Shown here: positions 14,772 through 30,914 of the stretch, piece by piece
How the letters are laid out: the number at the start of each line of letters is the position of its first letter
How positions within the stretch are numbered: position 1 is the first letter of the stretch
Source of the DNA: Halocaridina rubra
Lineage: Eukaryota; Arthropoda; Malacostraca; Decapoda; Atyidae
Reading direction: 5' to 3'
Assembly: GCA_037179515.1 (NCBI GenBank)
Contig: JAXCGZ010022651.1
Span: 32,501 to 96,500, forward strand
Length of the DNA: 64,000 nucleotides
Program-made: the position numbers and the translations under genes
The notes under the pieces: model-generated
The model's database searches: none
Told to the model about the DNA's origin: nothing
Seen by the model: the letters and a program-made list of their open reading frames with translations, nothing else

Positions 14772-14917
14772 ATTTTCAATAACCCTTGCTGAGTGCTATC
14801 ATTAAAGTTAAATTTCCACTTTACCACAGTACCACTGCAGACAATTTGAAGCAGATATAGAATAACAATTTTCAGGTTAGAGTAATGAGTAGGTACATAT
14901 ACATGCATGCACATGTA
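14772..14917. other. AT-rich sequence, nothing recognised
   Basis: No coding or repeat feature recognised before the microsatellite begins. Confidence 0.5.
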
Positions 14918-16368
<1,451 letters not shown>

Positions 16369-16582
16369 TTAAGGCCCCTATACACTGTCAATCATGATTG
16401 TACAATAACCGTGATTGCGCAAGCATATCCTTAGTGAGTGGGTGTGATTGACTGTTTGCGCAGATGACTGAGTAATTTCCAACACGGTTTTATTTTTTAA
16501 GCTCAAGCATAGTAGTTACACCATCATGAGTGATAGTTAGTGGCGATGATTGCGCCACAAGCTCAGTCTTTCCTTTGTAACC

Positions 16583-17807
<1,225 letters not shown>

Positions 17808-18010
17808 AATAATCTACATTATGGCTTATTGGTGGTGGAAATAATCATGTAGACTTATTGTTGTTGTTTTTTAATCAATCAATCAAGTATGCTTGTTTTT
17901 TTCACAGTAGGTAATGCACTTACGTAATAGGTAATAGTTAATATTTTTTTTTTGCAAATATATTGTTAAAGCAACGTTACGATGCTCAATAAATCGTATT
18001 TGTCTTATCT

Positions 18011-18473
18011 TTACCTCATTAAACCTACCTTAATATAGTCCTTCAATACAGTGACGATAGCACTACAGGTTTCCATAATGATACGACCAAGGCTTTGTGG
18101 AGAGATGGCAGTGGCGAACATAAGTTCCTGAAATGTTTTTCCAGTAGCTAAGAATCGCAAAGTACTGGAAAGCCTTTCACTGGGTGAAATGGAATCTCTC
18201 AGCTTAGTATCCATTTTCTGTATGAGAGGCATAGTCCTTTCCAGCATGTCCATAAATGATTCTCTGTCCATACGTAAATTTTTTTTTGTAATCTGCAGGA
18301 ACAGAGAGAAGCAATACTTGTAGGAGGTTTTCATTTGTGAATTTACTTCTTTTTTTAAACCACTCTTTCATCCACACCTTTCTTTTCACACTTTTCTTTT
18401 CTTCTTCATCGTCTAAAGCCAGAAGAATGGCCATGCATGCAGTCTCTTTGTTCATGTTCACTCCACACTCCAA
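18011..18473 (-). pseudogene. Harbinger transposase, N-terminal exon only
   Basis: Minus strand. Starts MNKETACMAILLALDD, with a basic stretch (KRKVWMKEWFKKRSKF), then after a frame change in a T9/A9 run near 18285 MDRESFMDMLERTMPLIQK and SPSERLSSTLRFLATGKTFQ, ending SLGRIIMETCSAIVTVLKDY. This is the N-terminal region found upstream of the DDE domain in HARBI1-like transposases. The frame ends at AAG|GTAGGT (plus 18024-18029), a plausible splice donor, but no downstream exon exists before the other gene. The catalytic core has been lost. Confidence 0.8.
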
Positions 18474-18660
18474 GAGACAACTAATGATTGCGCAATCTTA
18501 CTGATAGTGTGTGGCCCAAACACTACTTGCACAATCTTGAAGATTGTACAATCATGATTGACTGTGTATAGGGGCCTTTATGGAAAATGACTCGTTTTTT
18601 CACTCGTTTCCCATTTACCCGTCACTTCTGAGAACCTATCTCCACGATATTTTGAGAACT

Positions 18661-18662
<2 letters not shown>

Positions 18663-18736
<74 letters not shown>
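18663..18736. repeat. (AT)n microsatellite
   Basis: About 74 bp of AT dinucleotide just outside the Harbinger element. Confidence 0.9.
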
Positions 18737-18805
18737 TCATATATACATGACTAATTAGATGAGCAATAGAAATGCCACTGAGGCTTCATAGTTATACATA
18801 TCTAA

Positions 18806-18808
<3 letters not shown>

Positions 18809-18841
<33 letters not shown>
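18809..18841. repeat. (AG)n microsatellite
   Basis: About 16 AG units. Confidence 0.9.
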
Positions 18842-18848
<7 letters not shown>

Positions 18849-18978
18849 GTATTCATTTCAGCAAAAGGAGTTAATAGTCCTTTCCATCGATAAAGATGCA
18901 TACATGCATACTCAAACACATCATTGTCATCTGAGGGTGACACAACAAAGAAAAAGGACAGGCTGAGCAAACAGTCCA

Positions 18979-19067
18979 AGCATTGCAATTTTTTTTGTTC
19001 TTGGATGTTCACCCTTGAGGGTGAGCGGACCTTCCACTTGTGGCCCGCAGGTGGGGGAGCATTGCAA
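18979..19067 (-). mobile_element. 69-bp 5'-truncated I-like insertion (I2) with 10-bp TSD
   Basis: AGCATTGCAA at 18979-18988 and 19058-19067 flanks 69 bp (18989-19057). On the minus strand the insert is the last ~60 bases of element I1 (its 57075-57137) plus a short A tail: CACCTGCGGGCCACAAGTGG followed by the TCACCCTCAAGGGTGA hairpin. It is therefore an extreme 5' truncation of the I-like family, or a tiny SINE using the same tail. Confidence 0.88.
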
Positions 19068-19269
19068 GGCAGTGCAAGGCCCCAGAAAAAAATAGTGCAT
19101 GTAATCAATTGCATATACATACACATATACACCCACACATACATGCATGCATATAAACACAGCACCAACTAATGGAATAGAAATTAGGAAGGGAAGGAAA
19201 AGGAAAGACTGAAAGCCCTTCCCCTCTCTACCCTTCAAATTATGTACATGAAAGAGAATTTTGTCAGCT

Positions 19270-19735
<466 letters not shown>

Positions 19736-19770
19736 ATATAGATAGAGTTACAAATTCTTGATACACATAG

Positions 19771-19780
<10 letters not shown>

Positions 19781-19862
<82 letters not shown>

Positions 19863-20148
19863 CTACCTACCTACCTACCTATCTACCTACCTACATACAT
19901 ACATATATACATACATACATAGATACATACATACATACAAACATACATACATACATACATACATACATACATACATACATACATACATACATACATACAT
20001 ACATGCATACATACATACATACATACATACATACATACATACATACATACATACATACATACATACATACATACATGCATACATGCATACATGCATACAT
20101 GCATACTTACATACATACATACATACATACATACATGCATGCATGCAT
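19781..20148. repeat. (AT)n then (CATA)n microsatellite
   Basis: AT dinucleotide to ~19860, short CTAC repeats, then CATA repeats reaching the 5' edge of C2. Confidence 0.95.
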
Positions 20149-20821
20149 AAGAGACAGAAAATGAGAGAGATCTAGGAGTAAACATACTGGCAGATTTGTC
20201 TCCAGAAATACATATAAATGGCATAGTAAGGGCAGCATATGCATTCTTATCAAATGTAAGGGTAGCCTTCAGGCACATGGGCAAGGAAATGTTCAAAAAT
20301 ATTTATGTAACCTATGTGAGGCCAAAACTCGAGTATGCAGCCCCCTTTTGGAATCCGCACTTGAAAAAGCACATAGCTAAGCTTGAAAAAGTTCAAAGAC
20401 ATGCCACGAAACTGGTGCCAGAAATACGCAATCTCAGTTATGATGAGAGGCTGAGGGAATTGGACTTACCATCACTCGAAGCTAGAAGAGTGAGAGGGGA
20501 TATGGTGACAGTCTTTAAATTCCTTCATGGTTATGATAGAGTGGATAGGGATCGATATTTTGATATGGCTGGCTCTAGAACTAGAGGTCATAGTTTGAAG
20601 CTTCGTAAGAAAACTTCTTTGCAGGATGTAAGGAAATACTTTTTCAGTGTAAGAGTAGTTGATAATTGGAATTGGCTAAGCGAGGAGGTAGTTAATGCTA
20701 TCTCAATCCATAGTTTTAAGGACAGGTATGATAAGTATCACTAAGTATAAAAAGGAACCGATCAGGAGACGGGAAGATACGAGCTTTGGGCTCTTTCCCG
20801 TAAACACAATTAGGTAATCAC
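20149..20821 (+). pseudogene. CR1-like copy C2, C-terminal fragment
   Basis: Begins within the family's AGAGACAGAAAATGAGAGAG segment and runs to the AATTAGGTAATCAC tail. One open frame (20196-20744) encodes only the region after the RT core (PEIHINGIVRAAYAFLSNVR through [11 protein letters not shown]). Both sides are CATA/TATG microsatellite, so it sits inside one. Confidence 0.9.
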
Positions 20822-20876
20822 GGATCACATGCATACATACATACATACATACATACATACATACATACATACATAC

Positions 20877-20908
<32 letters not shown>

Positions 20909-21214
20909 TGTATGTATGTATGTATGTATGTATGTATGTATGTATGTATGTATGTATGTATGTATGTATGTATGTATGTATGTATGTATGTATGTATGTA
21001 TGTATGTATGTATGTATGTATGTATGTATGTATGTATGTATGTATGTATGTATGTATGTATGTATGTATGTATGTATGTATGTATGTATGTATGTATGTA
21101 TGTATGTATGTATGTATGTATGTATGTATGTATGTATGTATGTATGTATGTATGTATGTATGTATGTATGTATGCATGTATGTATGTATGTATGTATGTA
21201 TGTATGTATGTATG

Positions 21215-21311
<97 letters not shown>
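20822..21311. repeat. (CATA)n / (TATG)n inverted microsatellite, then (AT)n
   Basis: CATA repeats at 20828-20876 switch to TATG repeats at 20880-21219, which then pass into ~90 bp of AT. The switch makes a short perfect inverted repeat around 20877. Confidence 0.95.
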
Positions 21312-21313
<2 letters not shown>

Positions 21314-21527
21314 TCACATATAAATATATATGAGCTCCTGAGGAAGGGGGATTAGAATACGTCCTCCGTGTTCCCCTCCGTGTCGTAAGAGTAGACTAAG
21401 TGGGGCGGAGCGAAGGGAACTGGAAACCCTGTCTCTTTACTTTCTCTTCCCAGAAAGTCAGAACATTATTTCTTTACTCAGCCACTCACCTTATAAGGGG
21501 AAAAGTGGCTTATGTATATATAAAGAC

Positions 21528-21530
<3 letters not shown>
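21312..21530. other. Unassigned segment with inverted GTCG motif
   Basis: Contains GAATACGTCCTCCGTGTTCCC and TGTCGTAAGAGTAGACTAAG. I recognise similar phrases from dispersed arthropod repeats but cannot name the family. No coding region. Confidence 0.35.

Positions 21531-21617
<87 letters not shown>
21531..21617. repeat. (AG)n microsatellite at the G2 break
   Basis: About 43 AG units; G2 integrase homology stops exactly at its right edge. Confidence 0.95.
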
Positions 21618-21622
<5 letters not shown>

Positions 21623-23386
21623 ATATTAGAGTCAATGCCTGGCCAAAAGACATTCTGCCTAGCTTGGCACTTCGTCGCTTCTACCCCGCGGTGGCTGTCA
21701 TGGAGGTGGGCAAGCATATGGTGATGGAAAGCAGCAGGAACAACGATCCGCTGAACATACAGAACCAGCTCCCTGTCAGTGTAGAGATACTCCCGTTTCT
21801 TCCAGTACTGGAGGATGGAGCTGTGCAGGTCAAAATGGTTTGAAGGGAATCCAGAAAACACACAGGTGAGGAGATGTCAGTAGGTGGGGTCCGCTCCTGC
21901 TGTGGCTTGGGGGTCCTGTCGGATTCCGTAAGGTGAAAATTGTCCACTTTGGTGATGGCGTTGCAGGTAACAATGCATCGTACATCATACTCAGTCTTGT
22001 CATCAGGCATGGGATGGCTAACTGAGGCTCTGGAGAGTGCATCAGGAATACAAAGCTGCTTCCCGGCACGCCATACAGCCGTAAAGATGTAGGTCGAGAC
22101 CTTCTCCTTCATTCTTAGGATACGGTGTTTTTCAACTGCGTCCAAGGTGTAGGAATTGAGAATAGGGATCAGTGGATGGTGATCAATCATGAGGGCGAAG
22201 TGGGGCAGACCACACAGGTACAGACTGCACTTGAATGTGGCCTAGGCAACAGCTAACAGTTCTAGTTTGATGGTGTAATATCGGGTCTTGGCGTCCGTCA
22301 GGAAATGAGAGTCGCACTGCACCAGATGCTTATGTCCCTAACCATGGTCCTGATGGAGGGCATAACCAATCCTATAGAGATGTGAGGCATCCATTTGAAT
22401 CACAACAGGCAAGGCTGGGTTGAAGGGCGCCAGGACAGGTTGTGTGAGTAGAGCTTCCTTGACACGTTTGAAAGTCTTGGTGTGGTTTGGAGTCCAGATG
22501 AATGAATGTTTGGGACTCACTAGAGGACCTAGAGGTTGGGCTGTGGGTGCGATGTCCGGGGTGAATTCTGCTAGTTGATTCACCAAGCCCATGATGGAAC
22601 GAAGATCAGTCAGGTTAGCAGGATTGGGAAAGTCATGGATAGCATTAACTTCATCCACATCCGTGGAGATACCGTCTCTACTGAAAGTGTAGCCACAAAC
22701 ATTGACACTAGGGGTGGCTACGATGAACTTGTCCTTGTTTAGGGTGATGCCATGCTTGCGGCACCTTGGCAGCATCTTGTGAATCCTCTTTAGGTGTGCA
22801 GGAAAGTCCTCGTTGAACAGGAGGATGTCATCCAAGATCATAACCCAGGTTTTGATACTCTGAAGAGCCAAATCTCTTCAGAGACAGGTGTCGCAGGTGG
22901 CTGCAAAGCCCATGGGTCCTTTGCAGTGCTTGAGCCTACTATATGGCATTATGAAAGTGGTGAGGTGCCATTTTTCCTTGGTGAGTTCCATTTACCAGTA
23001 GCCGTATAGGGCATCTGTGATGGTGAAGAACGTGGCAGACAGTATGACACTGTGGATGGTGGAGAACAGCATAAGAGAGGGATGTGCAGGATGGGCACTT
23101 GACTATTCAACTTAGTCAAGTCCATTGTGATCAGGAAACCATTAGATTTAGCCACCAGGACCATAGGGGGCCACCATTCAGAGGGCTGATCACCTGCAGG
23201 CTCGTTAATCCCTTGCTCCTCCTGACTCTGAATGGCAAAGGGGATTGACTGAGGCGTGTGAGTGGTGAAGGGAATGGTGACATTTTTCAGGTGAATCTTC
23301 TTGGGGTGACCTACCATCTTGAGTGGAGTTGCCAGGAGGTCCGCTTTTGATACTAGGACATCTCTGAACTTGCGGAGAGGTCCCAT
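21618..23386 (-). pseudogene. G2 Pol: RT, RNase H and integrase zinc region (broken)
   Basis: Minus-strand pieces in order: RT start at 23386-22949 (EEQGINEPAGDQPSEWWPPM, VAKSNGFLITMDLTKLN); palm and thumb at 22871-22338 (WVMILDDILLFNEDFPAHLK with the DD catalytic pair, VNVCGYTFSRDGI, FIWTPNHTKTFKRVKEALL); RNase H with IQMDASHLYRIGYALHQ; connection around 22190 (MIDHHPLIPILNS, QLCIPDALSRA); integrase zinc region at 21861-21620 (HHHMLAHLHDSHRGVEATK, FWPGIDSNIKN). Order is the usual gypsy one, RT before integrase, in contrast to G1. Several frame changes are present. Confidence 0.88.
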
Positions 23387-23422
23387 TCAGCAGAGGGTAA
23401 TATCGTATTGGGAAGGGGCAGC

Positions 23423-24946
23423 TCAGAGCATTTGTTGATGTGTGTGTGTGAGAATGGGCTTGGGGAATTTAGGCGAGATAGTGGCCAACTCCTGACCGTG
23501 GCTAAATGAGAGGGAGGGTGTTTGAATACCTTCGTGTACCTGGAGTTTGGCAATGCAGAACTTGCTACTAAGCTTCAGCGTAGCCTGGAACCATCCCAAG
23601 GCAGGAAACTTCGGAGATCCATCGGTGGTGAGTGTAGCTGTAGCAGCTAGAAGCTGGAGACTGGTCCTAGGAATCCACAGCTGCTTGAGGTGGCAATTGC
23701 TAATATTGGTAACATCAGCCCCTGTGTCAGGTAACATATGGAGTCTTGAAGTCCTGTCATCATGGAGGAAAGTACACTGATAGGTTGTGGAGACCGTGTT
23801 TCTTACATGGTGAAGGGGAAGCTCTACCTTTTTCTTGCAACATCTGTCGTAGTGGCCTGTCTTGTTGCAATTGCGGCATTGCACCGCTTTGATTGGGCAT
23901 CTAGGGGTCCTGGCCCAGTGACCATTATGGCCACAGTTGGTACAGGTGCCATCAATAGCAGGGCACCTTTCCAGGCCATGCTGGCGGTTGCAGGACTGAC
24001 ATGAAGAGCTGGATGAGGACTTTGTCGGTGGATTCTGCTGGGAGGAGGCTGTCCTCTGCCGTAAGTTGTTCCCTCTTGTATGCAGGAGCGGCATGTAGTT
24101 GACTAGGATAGGTGTGAATAGCTGAACCAGTTGTACGAGCAGCCTTGAATGACCTACAGCACATGACAAGTGTGTGGATTAATGCGTCTGCATCGAGAGA
24201 GATAAGGCATTATACAAGGTCCTGATCTTGGACACTTATCAAGATTATCATCTTGAACTGTGTCTCAGCACATGTAATGGGATTGCCGGAACACAGGTTT
24301 ACCTCTTCAGTCAGGTTTTTGAGGCAGACATAAAAGTTGCTGAAGGACTCACTGTCATATTGTTTACAGTGAGGTAGGTCATGACATTGATTGGCCTCAT
24401 TCCTTAGATTATTGAGGTGATCTCTCAAGTAGTTGAGTACTTCATCCACGGTGAGAAAAGTGTCTGGAGTGATGCCAAGTGTGGGTTTCATAAATTTTTG
24501 TAAGTCAAGGGAGATTCATGTGTGAAGCTGTATAAGCTGTTTCTCTCTTGACATTTTCTGAAGGTCTATCATGACAGCAAAGTTGTGCTACCTCTGAAGC
24601 CACTGGCAAAAACTTGGAAATGCATCATCAGCTTGTAGAGTGGGTGGGTTTTGTTGCACTGGTTTGCTTGGAGGAGGAGAAGCAGCTTTGGGCATATTTG
24701 TGGAAACATGTGTGACAGACGGATGAACAAGAGGGCTTTGGGTTGCAGGAGGTACTGGTGTATCCTGGGAATTGACACTGACAGACAGTCTGTCGGGGTT
24801 TTGGGCGGTTTAGGTACAGCTTGTGTGGGTGTGGCCACTTTACCACTCCACACGTGTGGGCCAATAACCCGAATGAGTAGGCTGATTGCAAAAAATATGT
24901 TTCTCTTATAAGGTACAAAGAACCTGAAAAAATACTTACTGCACCA
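23423..24946 (-). pseudogene. G2 Gag and protease (broken)
   Basis: The Gag body is in pieces at 24900-24210 (FFLTVDEVLNYL-type stretch, SESFSNFYVCLKNLTEEVNL). The 24169-23423 frame has two zinc knuckles, CTNCGHNGHWARTPRC and CRNCNKTGHYDRCC, which bind RNA during packaging, followed by MLPDTGADVTNI, the protease active site. Gag is separated into several frames, so no full product is expected. A second copy of the Gag part is at 47312-48017. Confidence 0.82.
24930..24946 (-). promoter_or_regulatory. Probable primer binding site of G2
   Basis: The minus strand directly after the 5' LTR reads TGGTGCAGTAAG. The leading TGG matches a tRNA CCA end; I cannot name the tRNA with confidence. Confidence 0.55.
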
Positions 24947-25415
24947 TGTTGATATAGGTTCTTGAAGGAAACACTCGGGTCTGGCTTTAAAGTCTATTAC
25001 GAGAAAGTATATACACATATTCATACAAAAGACTATACACCTGGGCAAATAGGAGAGACACTACATTTGCATGAGTAATAGGGCACGAGGCTGATGCACA
25101 ACCGACTATAAAGTATTGCATTATGCATGAAGAGCGCTTATCATTTGCTGTTCACCACAAACCACTCCGTTCACCGACTGGCTGTTCACAATACCATATA
25201 TTGTACCAAGACTCTAACAGCCGAATTGGTTGTCAGCTATCAGTAAAATGTACTAGCTAACAGCCGAGCTGGCACTAATAGTATATAAGACATTAGTGAA
25301 ATTTTAAATATGCATGGTAAGAAACTAATATAAATAGTATGCACATTCATTAATGTCTGTCTGTACTTTGAACGCTCACTGTCTGTCCGAATGAATGTTC
25401 TCTCACATATCCACA
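24947..25415 (-). repeat. 5' LTR of G2
   Basis: Plus-strand reading TGTTGATATAGGTTCTTGAAGG to CATATCCACA; counterpart of 13089-13562. The sequence outside it (25416-25545) is also found next to the LTR fragment at 50230, so this locus is part of a duplicated segment. Confidence 0.85.
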
Positions 25416-25545
25416 ATCTTCAGAGGAGTCATTCCTTTAAGATGAGTAGTAGAGAATACACTCGAAAGTTCTAAGGCTCTCAACATTTTTTTCCATACCT
25501 TACATAGCCATAACCATTCACATTTTTCAAAATTCACATGTGTCC
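25416..25545. other. Duplicated flank of G2
   Basis: Matches 50231-50358 closely and, in part and inverted, 13017-13088. No gene. Confidence 0.7.
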
Positions 25546-25931
<386 letters not shown>

Positions 25932-25996
25932 GTGATTACCTAATTGTGATTACCTAATTGTGTTTACGGGAAAAAGCCCTAAGCTCGTTTATAGAT
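25932..25996 (-). mobile_element. 65-bp mini copy of the CR1-like 3' end
   Basis: Minus strand: a few bases, then AGCTTAGGGCTTTTTCCCGT and two AATTAGGTAATCAC tail units, lying directly behind the complete tail of C3. It looks like an extreme 5' truncation inserted at the C3 tail. Confidence 0.75.
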
Positions 25997-28909
25997 GTGA
26001 TTACCTAATTGTGATTACCTAATTGTGTTTACGGGAAAGAGCCCAAAGCTCGTATCTTCCCGTCTCCTGGTCGGTTCCATTTTAGACTTAGTGATACTTA
26101 TCGTACCTGTCCTTAAAACTATGGATTGAGATAGCATTAACTACCTCCTCGCTTAGCGAATTCCAATTATCAACTACTATTACACTGAAAAAGTATTTCC
26201 TTACATCCTGCAAAGAAGTTTTCTTACGAAGCTTCAAACTATGACCTCTAGTTCTAGAGCCAGCCATATCGAAATATCGATCCCTATCCACTCTATCATA
26301 ACCATGAAGGAATTTAAAGACTGTCACCATATCCCCCCTTACTCTTCTAGCTTCGAGTGATGGCAAGTCTAATTCCCTCAGCCTCTCATCATAACCGAGA
26401 TTGCGTATTTCTGGCACCAGTTTCGTGGCATGTCTTTGAACTTTTTCAAGTTTAGCTATGTGCTTTTTCAAGTGCGGATTCCAAAAGGGGGCTGCATATT
26501 CGAGTTTTGGCCTCACATAGGTTACATAAATATTTCTGAACATTTCCTTGTCCATGTGCCTGAAGGCTACCCTTACATTTGATAAGAATGCATATGCTGC
26601 CCTTACTACGCCATTTATATGTATTTCTGGAGACAAATCTGCCAGTATGCTTACTCCTAGATCTCTCTCATTTTCTGTCTCTTGAAGTTGTACTCCAGCC
26701 ACCGAGTAGTCAAGCTTGGGCCTTCTTGCACTTGTACCCATTCTCATTACCTTACATTTTGAGGTATTGAATTTCATTAGCCACTTTTCTGACCACTCAT
26801 GCAGATTATTTAGATCCTCCTGAAGTTCTCTACCATTGTTCTCGTTTTTTACTTTCTTCACAATCTTTGCATCATCTGCAAACATATTCATGAATGAATT
26901 TACAGACTCTGGTAGGTCATTTACATATACAAGGAACAAAAGTGGCCCTAAAACTGAACCCTGTGGAACTCCACTACTAACTCTTCTCCATTCAGACACT
27001 GAGTGTCTTACTCTAACCCTCTGTTCCCTTCCTTCTAAGTAAGTTTTTATCCATTCCAAGACATTGCCACCTATTCTAGCCATTGATTGCAGCTTCCTAA
27101 TAAGTCTCCCATGTGGAACAGTGTCAAACGCTTTCTGGAAGTCTAGGAATATGCAATCTGCCCAGCCCTCTCTTTCCTGTAAGATTGGGCATACCTCATC
27201 ATAAAATTCTAATAAGTTTGTTACTGTTGATCTACCTTCTCTGAAGCCATGTTGCCTCACTGACAAAAAGTTGAAGGATTCCAAGTGAAGAGAGATATAT
27301 TTCCTTAGTAGTTTCTCCATAACTTTGCAAACTATGCTGGTCAAGGAAACTGGTCTATAGTTCAGAGCCGTATCCCTCCTTCCCTTTTTGAAGATAGGTA
27401 TCACATTTGCTTGTTTCCAGCATCTTGGAATCTCCCCCGACTCCAGTGACTCCTTAAATATGATACTTAGTGCCACTGATATGTGTTTGCGCATTTTTTA
27501 AGCACATGAGGGGATATGTCATCAGGACCTGTAGCTTTATGAACATCTAAATCCATCAGCGCTTTGCATACCTCTGTGGCTGTAAGGTTGATGTTCTCTA
27601 ATACTGGCCCTTGAGCTTCTATCACTGCAATCTGAGGGGGTGGGGTATTTTCTACTGTAAATACTGACTGAAACTCCTTGTTCAATTCTTTGCAGATCTC
27701 TTCGTCCGTCTCAGTGATGCTTCCATCCGCTCTCTTTAGCCTTAAAACCTGTTCTTTTACCTTCAGTTTTCCTCTGATAAAGCTGTGGAAAAGCTTGGGA
27801 TTTTCTTTAGCCTTCCTGGTGATGTCCCTCTCATAATCTCTCTCTGCCTCTCTCCTTTTACTTAGGTAGTCATTTCTTGCTCTTTTGTAGGTTTGCCAGG
27901 CATTTATGTTTTTTCTCCTCCTATACCTTTTCCAGCATTTGTCTCTCCACTCCTTAGCTCTTTTACACCCATTATCGAACCATTTCTCTCTGGCATGAAT
28001 TACACCTACTTTGGTGACAGGTATGCAGCAATCTACTATCTTCCCATATTTCTCACAAAAGATGTCATACATTTCTTGTACAGATTTGTTGTAAAATAAG
28101 GTTCTCCAGTCAATAACTGCAAAAAGCTCATTCATTTTGATGTAATCTGCTTTCCGATAGTTCCTCCTCATGTCCTCAGTGCCTCTACTCTCAGGAAGAA
28201 TATCTTCAATGATATACTCCATCAACAACACACAGTGGTCACTCTTTCCAATTGGTGGTTCATACTCAATATTTTCAATATCTAACACATTATCTGTGAA
28301 CACTAGATCAAGTAGTGATGGCTCATCCCCACCCCTGGCTCTTGTTGGTTCCATTACATGTTGGTGTAGGAAATTCCCTTGTACGCAATCTAGGAATCTT
28401 GCCCCAAATGAGTCCTCACCACTGTGTGGGTCAAGATTTATCCAATCTATCTCTTTATGATTAAAGTCTCCCATAATCAAAATCCTACATTTTTTCTCCC
28501 GTGCCATGTTAACAACTGAGTTTATGACTTCAATAGTACCTATATGACTTTCCTCATAAATTTCAAGCCTATTTTGGTTCCTTGGTGGGTTGTATACAAC
28601 AGTTATTATAATGCTCTCTGACCCAGTATTTATGCGAGCAACAAGAAATTCCCTGAACTCACTTTCTATAGCCAAGTTTATTTCTTCAACTTGAATCCTC
28701 TCACTTATGAGCAGTGCTATCCCTCCACCAGTCCTCTCACATCTTTCAACCCTTAGTATTCTGAAGCCCTTAGGAAAAACTGTGACACTTTTTATGTCCT
28801 CACTCAACTTAGTCTCTGTAATTGCTACTATATCTGCCTTACTGTTGTGAATCCTATCTTTTAATTCTACTGCCTTACCAGCTAATCCATCAGCATTTGT
28901 GTATAACAA
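25997..28909 (-). pseudogene. CR1-like copy C3: nearly whole ORF2 (EN-RT), one frameshift
   Basis: ORF2 makes the endonuclease that nicks the target and the RT that copies RNA onto it. Minus strand: endonuclease from [16 protein letters not shown] (28890) through [22 protein letters not shown] and GKSDHCVLL, then a basic linker, RT with [45 protein letters not shown] and FADDAKIV, and the C-terminal region to RYDKYH (26088). A single-base loss near 27482 (in ACA-CATATC against ACACAATATC in C8) divides it into frames 29095-27467 and 27494-26088. The 5' edge at 28909 coincides almost exactly with the start of ORF2 in C9. It is flanked on both sides by AT/TATG microsatellite. Confidence 0.9.
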
Positions 28910-29324
<415 letters not shown>

Positions 29325-30914
29325 GGGCTGGTATTAGAGAGCATCATCTTTTCAGCCACAGAGGTATGCAAAGCGCTAATGGAGTTAGATTCCCATAAAG
29401 CTACAGGTCCTAATGATATATCCCTTTATGTACTTAAGAAATAACTAAATCAATATCAGCAGCACAATGTATCATATTTGAAAAATCCCTGGAATCAGGG
29501 AACATTCCAAGATGTTGGAAACAAGCGAACGTGGTACCTGTCTTCAAAGAGGGAAGGAGGGATGCAGCTCTCAGCTATAGACCTGTTTCGTTGACCAGCA
29601 TAGTTTGCAAAGTTATGGAAAAATTACCAAGGAACATATCTCTCTTCACTTGGAATTCTTCAACTTTTTGTCAGTGAGACGACATGGCTTCAGAGAAGGT
29701 AGAATAACAGTAACAAACTTATTAGAAATTTATGATGAGGTATGCCCAATCTTACAGGAAAGAGAGGGCTGGCATATTGCATATTCCTAGACTCCCAGGA
29801 AGAATTTGACACTGTCCCACACGAGAGACTTATTAAGAAACTACAAGCAATGGCAAGCATAGTGGAAATGAATTGGAATGTATAAAATCATACTTAGAAG
29901 GAAGGAAACAGAGGGTTAGAGTAAGACACTCAGTGTCTGAATCGAGATGAGTTAGTGTTGTAGTTCCACAGTGCTCAGTTTTAGGGCCAATTTTGTTCCT
30001 TGTATATGTAAATGACTTACCAGTGTCTGTAAATTCATGCATGAATATGTTTACAGATGGTGCAACGATTGTGAAGAAACTAAGAAACGAGAACAATGTT
30101 AGAGAACTTCAAGAAGATCTAAATAGTCTGCATGAGTGGTCAGAAAAGTGGCAAATGAAATTCAATACTTACAAACTGTAAGGTAATGAGAATGTGTACA
30201 AGTTCAAGAAGGCCCAAGCTTGACTACTCGGTGGCAGGAGTAGAACTTCAAGAGACAGAGAATGAGAGAGATCTAGGAGTAAGCATGCTTGCCGATTTGA
30301 CTCCAGAAATGCATACAAATGGCATAGTAAGGGCAGCATATGCTTTCATATCAAATGTAAGGGTAACCTTCAGGCACATGGACAAGGAAATATTTAGAAT
30401 TATTTATGTAACCTATGTGAGGGCAAAACTCGAATATGCAGCTCCCTTTTGGAATCCACACTTGAAAAAGCACGCAGTTAAGCTGGAAATAGTTCAAAGA
30501 CATGCCACGAAACTGGTGCAAGAAAGGTGCTATCTCAGTTATGATGAGAGACTGAGGGAATTCGGCTTACCATCACTCGAAGCTAGAAGATTGAGGGGGT
30601 TGACAGTCTTTAAATTTCTTCATGGGTATAACAAAGTGGATAGGGATCGATATTTTGATATGGCTGGCTCTAGAACTAGAGGTAATAGTTTGAATCTTCG
30701 AAAGAAAACTTCTTAATTTTATGTAAGAAAGTACTTTTTTAATGTAAGAGTAGTTGATAACTGGAATTCGCTAGGCGAGGAGGTAGTTAATGCTACCTCA
30801 ATCCATAGTTTTTAAGACAAGTATGATAAGTATCACTAAGTACAAAATGAAACCGATCTGGAGACGGGAAGTTACGAGCTTAGGGCTCTTCCCGTAAGCA
30901 CAATTAGGTAATTA
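29325..30914 (+). pseudogene. CR1-like copy C4, diverged subfamily
   Basis: RT portion from GGTATTAGAGAGCATCATC to a TAATTAC-variant tail. Recognisable pieces include FLSVRRHGFREGRITVTNLL (29655 on), NDLPVSVNSCMNMFTDGAT with the catalytic FADD mutated to FTDG, and 30186-30716 for the C-terminal region. Many stops and frame changes. It is closest to C7 rather than to C3 or C8, as expected from the duplication of this segment. Confidence 0.88.

Noticed and set aside
26579..27042. Recurrent antisense frames beginning MFSFFTFFTIFASSANIFMN and MIRMHMLPLLRHLYVF in many copies
   Set aside because: Exact antisense shadows of the RT FADDAKIV and SPEIHINGIV coding regions, present wherever the RT is.
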